Source: Butyrivibrio sp. WCD3002 (GTDB lineage Bacteria; Bacillota; Clostridia; Lachnospirales; Lachnospiraceae). From it: a DNA stretch of 64,000 nucleotides. The stretch spans positions 62,001 through 126,000 of the forward strand of contig NZ_AUJO01000013.1 of the NCBI RefSeq assembly GCF_000424265.1, written 5' to 3'. Under the pieces are notes generated by a model. It searched no databases, was not told the DNA's origin, and was given only the letters and a program-made list of their open reading frames with translations. How positions within the stretch are numbered: the stretch's first letter is position 1; the number at the start of each line of letters is the position of its first letter. The position numbers and the translations under genes are program-made. Positions 1-8,456 of this stretch are shown piece after piece.

Positions 1-542
1 AGGATGAGAATAGGAAGGATCTGCATATCAAAAAAGTAAAGCAGAACGATCGGAATAAGTGAAACCAGAGTCATTCCTACCGTTCTTGGCAGACCAAGGA
101 TTGCAAACATCACAGAATTCTTCAGAGTACGATTAATCGGATTATCGAACCTTGACTGCAGCGGGAAGATGTAAAGCGAAACCATGTAAAGCAGTATGCT
201 GACACCAAACATTACATATGTATAAGCAGCCGGTACCTTTGTAGCGTTGTAATAAATCCATGCAAAGTCAACACCAATTATCGCACCTACTGCAAAAACG
301 ATGATCCACAGAATAGTTGCCTGCTTAAAATTAAGCTTAAAGGATTTCCAGAAGCCTTTTATAATATAGCTCTCTTCATCTCTAACCATCTTAAGAAGTA
401 CATAATGCATTCCGGTAAGAGCCGCACCACCTGTAAAAGGAACAACCAAAAAGAATAAAACTACAAGATTGAGCAGCATAAGATCTGCGATTTTGTTAAG
501 CGCCCTCATAAAAGGACTGTCTAAATCAAATAATTTTCCCAT
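1..542 (-). CDS. DUF624 (YesL-like) membrane protein, 3' end outside window
   Basis: The first 180 codons read without a stop from ATG at 542 to the window edge, so the C-terminus is missing. The start is supported by AGGAGT about 9 nt upstream. The protein begins MGKLFDLDSPFMRALNKIAD and continues into hydrophobic segments, including LMLLNLVVLFFLVVPF and ILWIIVFAVGAIIG. Several transmembrane helices with this N-terminal pattern (short polar start, then 'L-x-x-L-x-x-LN') are typical of the YesL/DUF624 family, often encoded beside carbohydrate ABC transporters. The family has no established biochemical function. The downstream neighbour lies outside the window, so I cannot test a transporter link here. 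Confidence 0.65.
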   Translation of the reverse strand, partial: MGKLFDLDSPFMRALNKIADLMLLNLVVLFFLVVPFTGGAALTGMHYVLLKMVRDEESYIIKGFWKSFKLNFKQATILWIIVFAVGAIIGVDFAWIYYNATKVPAAYTYVMFGVSILLYMVSLYIFPLQSRFDNPINRTLKNSVMFAILGLPRTVGMTLVSLIPIVLLYFFDMQILPILI

Positions 543-568
543 AATAAATAACTCCTAAATCTAGAAAC

Positions 569-610
569 AAAAAAATAATGCCTGAGCACAATACATAATA
601 TCATGCTCAG
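569..610 (-). terminator. Terminator-like hairpin after the alpha/beta hydrolase
   Basis: On the minus strand CTGAGCA pairs with TGCTCAG across a 15-nt loop. It is followed by GCATTATTTTTTTG. It lies between the stop of the hydrolase at 634 and the DUF624 start, so it probably ends hydrolase transcription. Confidence 0.55.
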
Positions 611-633
611 ACATATAATTCATTAAATATTTT

Positions 634-1569
634 TTATCCGATGGTCTTCTTGATCCATGCAAGCTGATCAGCGAATACAGTTTCTCTTCCGATCTCCTGC
701 TGAAGCTCATGTCTCATTCCGTCATAGAGCTTAAGTTCAACATTGGTAAGACCGATCTGCTCTGTCCAAACCTTATAGAGCTGCTCTACACCGGAGCCAT
801 ACTCACCAACGGGATCTTCTTTTCCTGCTGTAAGAAGGATAGGAAGCTTCTTGGGAATATCCTCCATCTTGCCTGTATCCTGAACTCTTGAAAGAAGCTC
901 AAAAAGTGTCTCAAAACCGTTTACTGTGAATACAAAATTATCTCTTGGATCATTTATGTATTTATTTACACTCTCTTCATTGTGTGAGAGCCAGTCAAAC
1001 TTGGTCTTGGGACTGGATATACGGCTGAGGTATCCCTTAAATGCTGTGTTGTTAAGGAATCCTGATCTGTGCTTTTCACCAAGCATAGCGCCAATGAAAG
1101 CAGCCATTCCCTTGCCGGCTTTGATGGTACCTATAGACATATAGCCTGTTCCCTGAATGATGGCGCCCTGAATACCTGTGCCGTATCTTGTAAGATACTC
1201 TCTGGCAACAAAGGATCCAAAGCTGTGTCCCATAAGTATTACAGGGATTCCGGGATACTCTTCCTGAGTCATCTTCTTAAGTCTGTGCGCATCTCTAAGA
1301 AGCACTGTAGCAGGATCGTTCTTGCAAAAATATCCATAAGGAACTCTCTCTGAAACTGATCCGCCATGACCAAGATGATCATTACCTATAACGAGAATGC
1401 CATTATCTGCCATATATCTTGCAAATTCATCGTAGCGGTCTATAAACTCCTGCATACCATGAATTATCTGCAATATTGCGATCGGCTTCTCCTCAGGAAT
1501 CCATCTTATTGCATGAATCGTGGTTTCGCGGTCTCTTGATTTGTAGGTAAGCTCCTCTTTTCGTGCCAT
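634..1569 (-). CDS. Alpha/beta hydrolase, monoacylglycerol lipase/lysophospholipase type
   Basis: This is a 311-residue cytoplasmic protein with no signal peptide. The serine-hydrolase nucleophile elbow GHSFGS has its Ser near residue 116. The oxyanion-loop motif is IIHGM (residues 35-39). A likely catalytic Asp sits in AGKEDPVGEYG and the His in GMRHELQQE near the C-terminus. The order and spacing match the Hydrolase_4/serine aminopeptidase S33 group that includes monoglyceride lipases. The substrate is not shown by sequence; a lipid or short-chain ester is an inference. The gene stands alone, with a terminator-like hairpin downstream and 136 bp to metG upstream. Confidence 0.8.
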   Translation of the reverse strand: MARKEELTYKSRDRETTIHAIRWIPEEKPIAILQIIHGMQEFIDRYDEFARYMADNGILVIGNDHLGHGGSVSERVPYGYFCKNDPATVLLRDAHRLKKMTQEEYPGIPVILMGHSFGSFVAREYLTRYGTGIQGAIIQGTGYMSIGTIKAGKGMAAFIGAMLGEKHRSGFLNNTAFKGYLSRISSPKTKFDWLSHNEESVNKYINDPRDNFVFTVNGFETLFELLSRVQDTGKMEDIPKKLPILLTAGKEDPVGEYGSGVEQLYKVWTEQIGLTNVELKLYDGMRHELQQEIGRETVFADQLAWIKKTIG

Positions 1570-1705
1570 AATAACCCCCTTAATAGTAATGCCAAAAATT
1601 TTCTATACCATCCACATTTTTTGACAGTTTTTCTAAATACTATTTTACCACAATTTCGTAATGTGCATTCTTAAAAATTCGTAAATTATGTCACAAAATA
1701 ATAAT

Positions 1706-3760
1706 TTATGCTATCTCAGCACCTGAAGGCATTGCCTTCTCAGGAGTCATCAGTGCAAGATTACCCTCTGCATCCTCTGCACAAAGGAGCATACCCTCTG
1801 ATTTAACACCTGCAAGCATTGCGGGCTTGAGGTTTACAAGAACCATAACCTTCTTACCAACCATCTCCTCGGGAGTGTAGTATTTGCGGATTCCGGATAC
1901 AATCTGCTTAACCTGGCTTCCAATCTTAACCTGTGAGCAGAGAAGCTTCTTGGACTTCGGAACAGCTTCACATGCGATGATCTCACCTACCTGGAACTGA
2001 AGCTTCATGAAATCATCAAAGGTGATCTCATCCTTTGCAGGAATATCGATACCCTCGGAAGCACCTTCTTCTGCATCACTATCACCGCCACCGATTACGA
2101 TAGCGTTTGCTTCTCTGAGCATTCCAGCCTTTGTGAGGTTTTCTTTTGCTTTCTTCTGAGACTCAATATAATCTGCCTTCTGCTTCTCAGTGATCTTTGC
2201 TGCTTCTGCAAGAACCTCATTAAGATCTTTTCTTGCAAAGCACTGCTCAGGAGCATCTGTCACCTTTGTGCCGCTTACATATTTACCAAACTCAGAGAGG
2301 GTATCAAAATCACGGCTCTTTGTATTGAGCATGTTAAAGATCTTCTCAGCAGTTCTGGGCATAAAGGGCTCAAGAAGACTTGTGCCGATTGTAATACCTT
2401 CAACAAGATTATAAAGAACTGTTGCCAGTCTGTCTGACTGTGCCTCATCCTTTGCAAGGTTCCAGGGCTCAGTCTCATCAATATATTTGTTGCAGCGCTT
2501 AAATACTGTGAAAATCTCGGTAAGAGCATCAGCTACGCGAAGCTCATCCATCTTTTTCTCAACCTTTTCATAAGCACCTGTGCATACAGCCTTAAGGTCA
2601 GCATCTACGCCGCCTTCAACGCCCTTATCCGCCACTACTCCGCCAAAGTACTTGTTGGACATAGCAATTGTACGGTTTACAAGGTTACCGAGGGTATTAG
2701 CAAGGTCAGAGTTGTATCTTTCAACCATTAGTTCCCAGGAAATAACACCATCATTATCATAAGGCATCTCGTGAAGCACGAAATACTTAACAGGATCTAC
2801 ATCAAAGATACTTACAAGGTCATCAGCGTAGATAACGTTACCCTTGGACTTACTCATCTTCTCGCCGCCCTGAAGGAGCCAGGGATGTCCGAAAATCTGC
2901 TTCGGAAGAGGCTCGCCAAGAGCAAGAAGGAAAATAGGCCAATAGATTGTATGGAATCTGATAATATCCTTACCGATAAGGTGAAGGTCCGCAGGCCACC
3001 ACTTTTTGTAGGACTCACTGCTGTTATCTACATCAAAACCGATACCTGTTATATAGTTTGAAAGTGCATCAAGCCATACATAAACAACATGCTTCTCATC
3101 AAAGGTTACAGGAATTCCCCACTTAAATGAGGTTCTTGATACGCAAAGATCCTGAAGACCGGGAAGAAGGAAGTTGTTCATCATCTCGTTCTTACGGGAA
3201 ACAGGCTGAATGAATTCAGGATGGCTGTTGATATGATCGATAAGCTGCTGTGCATACTTACTCATTTTGAAGAAATATGCTTCCTCTTCAGCGGGATGTA
3301 CATCTGATCCGCACTCAGGACATTTTCCGTCTACAAGCTGAGACTCTGTATAGAATGCCTCACACTCTGTACAGTACATTCCCTTGTAGGAACCCTTATA
3401 GATGTCGCCCTGATCATAGAACTTCTTGAAAATCTTCTGAACCTGCTGTACATGATCCTCATCTGTTGTACGGATGAAACGATCATAGGAGGTATCCATC
3501 ATGTCCCAAAGACCCTTGATAACGCCTGCCACATCGTCTACAAATGCCTTAGGGCTATCAAATCCTGCCTCAATAGCTCTTGTCTCGATTTTCTGGCCAT
3601 GCTCATCAGAACCAGTCTGGAAATGAACATCATAACCATCTTTTCTCTTGTATCTGGCAATTGCATCTGCAAGGACTATCTCATAGCTGTTTCCGATATG
3701 AGGTTTTCCTGATGTATAGGCAATTGCCGTTGTTATATAATATTTACCTTTGTTCTGCAT
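1706..3760 (-). CDS. metG: Methionyl-tRNA synthetase with C-terminal tRNA-binding domain
   Basis: Charges tRNA(Met) with methionine in the cytoplasm. The class I signature appears as KPHIGN near the N-terminus, and the KMSKS loop as GGEKMSKSKGN. Between them is a four-cysteine zinc knuckle (CTEC...CPEC). The last ~110 residues form a Trbp111/EMAP-like domain starting near FDDFMKLQFQVGEII. The reading frame is open upstream to 3787, but the added residues would come from the adjacent palindromic repeat. ATG at 3760 has AGGAG 6 nt upstream and is the better start (684 aa). Confidence 0.97.
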   Translation of the reverse strand: MQNKGKYYITTAIAYTSGKPHIGNSYEIVLADAIARYKRKDGYDVHFQTGSDEHGQKIETRAIEAGFDSPKAFVDDVAGVIKGLWDMMDTSYDRFIRTTDEDHVQQVQKIFKKFYDQGDIYKGSYKGMYCTECEAFYTESQLVDGKCPECGSDVHPAEEEAYFFKMSKYAQQLIDHINSHPEFIQPVSRKNEMMNNFLLPGLQDLCVSRTSFKWGIPVTFDEKHVVYVWLDALSNYITGIGFDVDNSSESYKKWWPADLHLIGKDIIRFHTIYWPIFLLALGEPLPKQIFGHPWLLQGGEKMSKSKGNVIYADDLVSIFDVDPVKYFVLHEMPYDNDGVISWELMVERYNSDLANTLGNLVNRTIAMSNKYFGGVVADKGVEGGVDADLKAVCTGAYEKVEKKMDELRVADALTEIFTVFKRCNKYIDETEPWNLAKDEAQSDRLATVLYNLVEGITIGTSLLEPFMPRTAEKIFNMLNTKSRDFDTLSEFGKYVSGTKVTDAPEQCFARKDLNEVLAEAAKITEKQKADYIESQKKAKENLTKAGMLREANAIVIGGGDSDAEEGASEGIDIPAKDEITFDDFMKLQFQVGEIIACEAVPKSKKLLCSQVKIGSQVKQIVSGIRKYYTPEEMVGKKVMVLVNLKPAMLAGVKSEGMLLCAEDAEGNLALMTPEKAMPSGAEIA

Positions 3761-3773
3761 TATATCTCCTTCT

Positions 3774-3900
3774 CCCTCATCCGGCACTTCGTGCCACCTT
3801 CCCCCTAAAGGGGGAAGGCATCAAATGAGGTGATATATATTTTTGTTTTTTGCCTTCTCCCTTCCAGGGAGAAGGTGTCAGCGAAGCTGACAGATGAGGG
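3774..3900. repeat. Composite palindromic repeat filling the map-metG gap
   Basis: The 127-bp element is bounded by CCCTCATC on the left and GATGAGGG on the right. Inside are two hairpin pairs: GGCAC/GTGCC, a long CCTTCCCCC/GGGGGAAGG stem, then CTTCTCCC/GGGAGAAGG and TGTCAGC/GCTGACA. It looks like two copies of a two-hairpin unit in inverted orientation, with divergent small stems (GGCAC versus TGTCAGC). The right end abuts the map stop codon and the left end abuts the metG ribosome-binding site. REP/MITE-like intergenic palindromes of this kind are familiar in Clostridia; copy number here needs the genome. Confidence 0.75.
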
Positions 3901-4776
3901 TTACCAGCAAAGAAGCTCGCAGCCGTCTTCTGTGACCAGAAGCTCTACTTCCCACTGAGCTGACGGTGCACCGTCTTCTGTGTAAACGGTCCAGTCATTC
4001 TCTTCATCAACAAAGATTCTGTCAGTACCCATATTGATCATGGGCTCAATCGTAAATACCATGCCGGGTACCATGAGCATCTCGGTACCTGGTTTACTTA
4101 CGAAGCTTACAAAAGGCTCTTCGTGGAATTCATTGCCGCATCCGTGTCCGCCGATTTCGCGAACTACTGTATAGCCATGCTTAAGCGCATGCTGGTGAAC
4201 TGCATCGCCCATATCTCCCAAAGGGGTCCAGGGCTTTACAGCTTTAATACCTATCTCCATAGCTTCCTTGGTCACATCAACCAGCTTCTTCCACTCAGGA
4301 TCCACATCACCGATGCAGAACATTCGGGAAGAATCTGAAAAATAGCCATTTAATATAGTAGAACAGTCAACATTAATAATGTCGCCATCCTTAAGAATGT
4401 CGTCTTTGGAAGGTATACCATGGCAAACCATGTCATTAATGGATGTGCAGACACTTTTGGGGAAGCCCTCATAATTAAGAGGTGCTGCTATACCGCCCAT
4501 CTTCTTTGTAACATCTGCAACAATGTCATCAATATCCTGAGTTGACATTCCGGCCTTGATCTTATCAGCAACTTCATCAAGACATGCCATATTAATCTTG
4601 GCACTCTCTTTGATTCCAAGGATATCTTTTTCTGTTTTAATAAGTGATCTCTTCGGGACGATATGTCCCATTCGCTCATAACCTATGATCTTATCATCAA
4701 AGGCCTCATGACAGCTCTTATACTTTTTACCGCTGCCGCACCAGCAAGGTGCATTTCTTTCAATCTTCTTGTACAT
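3901..4776 (-). CDS. map: Type I methionine aminopeptidase with N-terminal SEC-C zinc motif
   Basis: Removes the initiator methionine from nascent proteins. The N-terminus carries a SEC-C motif (CWCGSGKKYKSCH), followed by a pita-bread M24 fold. Expected metal ligands are visible: Asp in NVDCS, Asp in FSDSS, His in GGHGCGNEFHEEP, Glu in TIEPM and Glu in EVELLV. The frame runs to a GTG at 4797, but ATG at 4776 follows AAAGAAAGG at good spacing, while the GTG has no ribosome-binding site. It is separated from metG only by the palindromic repeat. Confidence 0.93.
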   Translation of the reverse strand: MYKKIERNAPCWCGSGKKYKSCHEAFDDKIIGYERMGHIVPKRSLIKTEKDILGIKESAKINMACLDEVADKIKAGMSTQDIDDIVADVTKKMGGIAAPLNYEGFPKSVCTSINDMVCHGIPSKDDILKDGDIINVDCSTILNGYFSDSSRMFCIGDVDPEWKKLVDVTKEAMEIGIKAVKPWTPLGDMGDAVHQHALKHGYTVVREIGGHGCGNEFHEEPFVSFVSKPGTEMLMVPGMVFTIEPMINMGTDRIFVDEENDWTVYTEDGAPSAQWEVELLVTEDGCELLCW

Positions 4777-4895
4777 CTTCTGCCTTTCTTTAGCCACAAA
4801 CTTATTGTATAGTCAGAAATCCATACCTACAGCTAGTTAGCCAATTTCTAGTATGCCTTTTTGCGCCGCTATTGTCAATAAAGGGCACAGTAGGA

Positions 4896-4922
4896 CACAA
4901 AAAACGGCAGCATCTCTGCCAC
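4896..4922 (-). terminator. Terminator after rpe
   Basis: On the minus strand GGTGGCAG pairs with CTGCC(G) around AGATG and is followed by TTTTTT. It lies 50-80 nt past the rpe stop. Confidence 0.6.
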
Positions 4923-4974
4923 CGCTTCCTGTTATTGATTTTATATATGCAAAAATCAGTTATATCCGGAAATA

Positions 4975-5628
4975 TCACTTTGTGAGCTTTTCCATTAAAA
5001 GCTTTGTATTCTCGGTAATATCACCATTAAAAACAGCAGATCCTGCAACTATAACATTTGCTCCTGCTTCTAATGGAACATTGACATTGTCTATTGTAAC
5101 TCCGCCGTCTATCTCAACATCTGTGGAAAAACCTGCATCAGTGATAAGTTTTCTCACTTCAGTTATTTTTGCAGTGCATTCATCCATGTATTTCTGACCG
5201 CCAAAACCGGGTTCAACCGTCATGATAAGAACCATATCCACATGTTCAAGATAAGGCTTTAATGCATCGACAGATGTTTTGGGCTTTATTGAGATACCTG
5301 CCTTTTTACCACAGCTCTTTATTTTCTCTATTACTTCTCTTGGGTCTGAAGCAGCTTCAAGATGGAAGGTTATAATATCCGCTCCTGCTTTGGCAAATTC
5401 CTCAATGTATCTGATGGGTTCCTCTATCATAAGGTGTACATCATATACCTGATTTGATGCCTTGCGAATAGACTTTAAAACAGGAAGTCCAAAGGATATG
5501 GAAGGAACAAATATACCGTCCATTACGTCAAAATGAAGGTACTCAGCTCCTGCTGCCTCTGTTTCCTTGATCTGCTCTCCAAGGACAGTAAAATCTGCTG
5601 ATAAAATTGATGGTGCAAGAATGTTCAT
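4975..5628 (-). CDS. rpe: Ribulose-phosphate 3-epimerase
   Basis: Interconverts ribulose-5-P and xylulose-5-P in the pentose phosphate pathway. The 217-residue TIM barrel has the normal family length. Motifs include APSILSADF at the N-terminus, LHFDVMDG (metal-binding His/Asp), VHLMI, VEPGFGGQ (phosphate loop), EIDGG and NVIVAGSAVF. It is followed by a terminator and preceded by the terminator of the transketolase operon, so it is probably its own unit. Placement beside transketolase and an araD-type epimerase points to pentose catabolism. Confidence 0.96.
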   Translation of the reverse strand: MNILAPSILSADFTVLGEQIKETEAAGAEYLHFDVMDGIFVPSISFGLPVLKSIRKASNQVYDVHLMIEEPIRYIEEFAKAGADIITFHLEAASDPREVIEKIKSCGKKAGISIKPKTSVDALKPYLEHVDMVLIMTVEPGFGGQKYMDECTAKITEVRKLITDAGFSTDVEIDGGVTIDNVNVPLEAGANVIVAGSAVFNGDITENTKLLMEKLTK

Positions 5629-5700
5629 ATTTCTCTGATTCCTTTTTATATTTCTTTAGTTCGTTTAAGTAATATATTATTTCTGTCAAAATTCAATATT

Positions 5701-5741
5701 TAAAAAATTGAACAGCCCACATATATCACATATGTGGGCTG
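5701..5741 (-). terminator. Terminator after the transketolase pair
   Basis: A perfect 12-bp stem (CAGCCCACATAT/ATATGTGGGCTG, 5713-5724 with 5730-5741) is followed on the minus strand by TTCAATTTTTTAAA. It lies 25 nt past the stop of the C-terminal transketolase subunit. Confidence 0.85.
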
Positions 5742-5765
5742 AGAGTCAAATCATTATTGCATAAA

Positions 5766-6707
5766 TTACTTAAGGAATTCCTTAACTGAGTTGTATACAC
5801 CCTCACCATCGAGACCATACTTCTTAACAAGATCTCCTGCACTTCCGGACTCACCATAGCGATCCTGCATACCGATCTTCTTAACAACTGTAGGGCACTC
5901 TTCTGAAAGTACATCACATACAGCACTTCCAAGACCGCCGATTACGGAATGCTCTTCAACTGTAACAACCTTGCCTGTCTTCTTTGCAGTTGCTACAACA
6001 AGCTCTCTGTCGATGGGCTTGATTGTGCAGATGTTTACAACCTCTGCGCTGATGCCATCTGCAGCAAGCTTTTCAGCTGCTTCAAGAGCAGAACCAACAC
6101 CGATACCTGTAGCGATGATGGATACATCTGTTCCCTCACGGAGAACTGTTCCCTTACCAAGTTCAAACTTGTAATCAGGTCTGTCATTAACTACAGGACA
6201 AGCTGCACGTCCAAAACGAATGTAAACAGGGCCCTCGTGCTCAGCTGCTGCGCGTACGCAAGCTCTTGCCTCGATATCATCTGCAGGGCACATAACTACC
6301 ATTCCGGGAATTGTGCGCATAAGAGCAAGGTCCTCATTACACTGGTGGCTTGCTCCGTCCTCACCTACCGTGATACCGGCATGTGTTCCGCCGATTTTAA
6401 CGTTGAGATGGGGATATCCGATTGAATTACGAACCTGCTCGAAAGCACGTCCTGTTGCAAACATAGCAAATGTGCTGACAAAAGGAATCTTACCTGTTGT
6501 TGCAAGACCTGCAGCGATACCCATCATGTTGCACTCTGCAATACCGCAGTCGATATGTCTCTCAGGAAACTCCTTTTTAAACCAGCCTGTTCTTGTTGCT
6601 GCAGCAAGGTCAGCATCGAGAACTACAACCTTATCATTAACCTTAGCCAGCTCGATAAGCTCTTTACCATAGCTGTCTCTGGTAGCAATTTTCTTAACTT
6701 CGCTCAT
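5766..6707 (-). CDS. Transketolase, C-terminal (pyrimidine-binding) subunit
   Basis: This is one half of a split transketolase. The 313 residues cover the pyrimidine-binding and C-terminal domains: VVVLDADLAAAT at the start, GIAECNMMGIAAGLA (cofactor-activating Glu), FATGRAFEQVRNS, the GGTHAGITVGEDGASHQ loop, and a C-terminal domain ending near EEHSVIGGLGSAV. GGAGG 9 nt upstream supports the ATG. It sits 16 bp behind the N-terminal subunit gene, so the two are cotranscribed and should form the active heterotetramer. Confidence 0.93.
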   Translation of the reverse strand: MSEVKKIATRDSYGKELIELAKVNDKVVVLDADLAAATRTGWFKKEFPERHIDCGIAECNMMGIAAGLATTGKIPFVSTFAMFATGRAFEQVRNSIGYPHLNVKIGGTHAGITVGEDGASHQCNEDLALMRTIPGMVVMCPADDIEARACVRAAAEHEGPVYIRFGRAACPVVNDRPDYKFELGKGTVLREGTDVSIIATGIGVGSALEAAEKLAADGISAEVVNICTIKPIDRELVVATAKKTGKVVTVEEHSVIGGLGSAVCDVLSEECPTVVKKIGMQDRYGESGSAGDLVKKYGLDGEGVYNSVKEFLK

Positions 6708-6723
6708 TTTGTAACCTCCACTT

Positions 6724-7557
6724 TTATGCTTCTAATGCTTCGCCAATCTTATTAAGATCTTCCATTGCCTGTGCGTACTCTTCATCGTTAGGTGCAACAC
6801 CGTGCCATGAAACCTGGTTCTCCATGAAGGATACACCCTTACCCTTTATGGAATGAGCAATGATAGCTGTGGGCTGACCCTTAGTCTCTCTTGCTTCCTT
6901 GAAGGCTGCTCTGATCGCATCAAAATCATGAGCATCAATATTGATTACATGGAAGTTAAATGCCTCAAACTTCTTGTCGATGGGATAAGGTGAGCAAACC
7001 TGATCAATAGGTCCGTCAATCTGAAGGCCGTTGTTATCAACGATAACTACAAGGTTATCAAGCTTACGGAAGCCTGCAAACATAGCTGCCTCCCATACCT
7101 GACCCTCTTCAATCTCACCATCACCAAGGAGTGTGTAAGTTCTGAAATCCTTATTATCAAGCTTTGCAGAAAGTGCCATACCGCATGCTACTGAGATACC
7201 CTGTCCAAGTGAACCTGAAGACATATCAAGTCCGGGAAGGTACTGCATGCTGGGATGTCCCTGAAGTCTTGATCCAAGCTTACGAAGAGTTGTAAGCTCC
7301 TCAACAGGGAAATAACCACGCTGAGCCATTACTGAGTAAAGTCCGGGTGCTGTATGTCCTTTGGAAAGAACAAAACGATCACGGTTCTCAGCCTTAGGAT
7401 CCTTGGGATCGATGTTCATCTCCTCAAAATACAGATATGTATAGATATCTGCTGCTGAAAGTGATCCGCCGGGATGTCCTGCTTTTGCTGCATGAACAGC
7501 CGTAACAATGCCCTTGCGGACTTCGTTTGCAATTTTCTGCAATTCTTTATTTGTCAT
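6724..7557 (-). CDS. Transketolase, N-terminal (thiamine-diphosphate-binding) subunit
   Basis: The 277-residue N-terminal half of a split transketolase binds the diphosphate of ThDP. Motifs: AKAGHPGGSLSAADIYTYL, a substrate His in SKGHTAPGLYSVMA, and the ThDP Mg site GDGEIEEGQVWEAAMFAG ending in NNG (VIVDNNGLQIDG). GGAGG precedes the ATG. It moves two-carbon ketol units between pentose and hexose phosphates. The next genes upstream act on ribulose and ribulose-5-P, which fits arabinose/xylose use. Confidence 0.94.
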   Translation of the reverse strand: MTNKELQKIANEVRKGIVTAVHAAKAGHPGGSLSAADIYTYLYFEEMNIDPKDPKAENRDRFVLSKGHTAPGLYSVMAQRGYFPVEELTTLRKLGSRLQGHPSMQYLPGLDMSSGSLGQGISVACGMALSAKLDNKDFRTYTLLGDGEIEEGQVWEAAMFAGFRKLDNLVVIVDNNGLQIDGPIDQVCSPYPIDKKFEAFNFHVINIDAHDFDAIRAAFKEARETKGQPTAIIAHSIKGKGVSFMENQVSWHGVAPNDEEYAQAMEDLNKIGEALEA

Positions 7558-7678
7558 AATTCCTCCACTTCCTTTGCTTTAATAGCGCGAAAAATCTTCA
7601 CATAAAATTTAGCACACTTAGAAATATGCGTCTATCGTATTTTTTGCGGTGTTATTCGTAAATATTGTTAATAAGGAA

Positions 7679-7710
7679 GTTCTGCTCTCGGGCAAAGCCC
7701 TCGCCAGAAC
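7679..7710. repeat. Dispersed imperfect palindrome, copy 1
   Basis: Nested dyad: outer GTTCTG/CAGAAC and inner GGGC/GCCC around AAA. Nearly the same ~32-bp element recurs at 53175-53207 in the same orientation, again upstream of a minus-strand gene. It lies in the 192-bp gap 5' of the transketolase operon. Confidence 0.7.
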
Positions 7711-7719
7711 AAAGTAGTA

Positions 7720-7748
7720 CACTAAGCCCGAAAAAACCGGGCTAAGTG
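7720..7748 (-). terminator. Hairpin directly after the araD stop, possible weak terminator
   Basis: An 11-bp stem with one mismatch (7720-7730 with 7738-7748) has a T-rich loop on the minus strand. No strong U-tract follows, so termination may be partial or the hairpin may protect the 3' end. Confidence 0.4.
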
Positions 7749-7749
7749 A

Positions 7750-8445
7750 TTACTTTTGTCCATAATAAGCATTGGCACCGTGTTTCCTGTAGTAGTGCTT
7801 ATCCTGGAGCTCCTGAGGTGCTGGCATTACTCTGGGATTGATAACCTCGCATCTGTATGCCATCTTGGCAACTTCCTCTGTTACTACTGCGTTATGAACG
7901 GCTTCATGAGCATCCTTACCCCATGAGAATACGCCGTGGTTCTTGCAAAGAACTGCAGGAACAGCAACAGGGTCTTTTCCCATGGCATTAAACTCATTTA
8001 CGATAAGATGACCTGTGTTCTCCTCATAGGCATCCTCTATCTCTTCCTTGGTAAGACATCTTACGCAGGGAATCTCGCCATAAAAATAATCTGCATGGGT
8101 TGTGCCGTAGCAGGGAATGGATCTTCCTGCCTGAGCCCAGCTTGTGGCATAGGATGAATGTGTGTGAACAACGCCGCCCACTTCTTTAAATGCCTTGTAA
8201 ATCTCTACGTGAGTAGGTGTGTCGGAAGAGGGATTAAGCTTTCCCTCAACCTTATTACCATCAAGATCCATAACAACCATATCGTCGGGAGTCATGGTCT
8301 CATAGTCTACGCCGCTTGGCTTAATTACAAAAAGCCCTAACTCTCTGTCTATCTCACTGACATTGCCCCATGTGAAGGTTACAAGTCCGTACTTGGGAAG
8401 CAGAATATTTGCTTCGTATACTTTCTGTTTAAGTTCTTCTAACAT
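7750..8445 (-). CDS. araD: L-ribulose-5-phosphate 4-epimerase (class II aldolase family)
   Basis: Converts L-ribulose-5-P to D-xylulose-5-P. The 231-residue length is typical. Recognisable AraD motifs are TWGNVSEID near residues 25-33, [10 protein letters not shown], the zinc-binding pair in [32 protein letters not shown], and [14 protein letters not shown] at the C-terminus. Its AAAGGAG ribosome-binding site overlaps the end of the upstream kinase gene, which is 11 bp away, so the two are translated from one message. Confidence 0.95.
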   Translation of the reverse strand: MLEELKQKVYEANILLPKYGLVTFTWGNVSEIDRELGLFVIKPSGVDYETMTPDDMVVMDLDGNKVEGKLNPSSDTPTHVEIYKAFKEVGGVVHTHSSYATSWAQAGRSIPCYGTTHADYFYGEIPCVRCLTKEEIEDAYEENTGHLIVNEFNAMGKDPVAVPAVLCKNHGVFSWGKDAHEAVHNAVVTEEVAKMAYRCEVINPRVMPAPQELQDKHYYRKHGANAYYGQK

Positions 8446-8456
8446 GATTTACTCCT

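Noticed and set aside
3761..3787. Nine-codon N-terminal extension of metG
   Set aside because: It would be translated from the metG ribosome-binding site and repeat edge; ATG 3760 has an ideal AGGAG.
5949..6425. Cys-rich 158-codon ORF opposite the transketolase gene
   Set aside because: The transketolase subunit on the minus strand has full motifs and a ribosome-binding site; this frame has neither.
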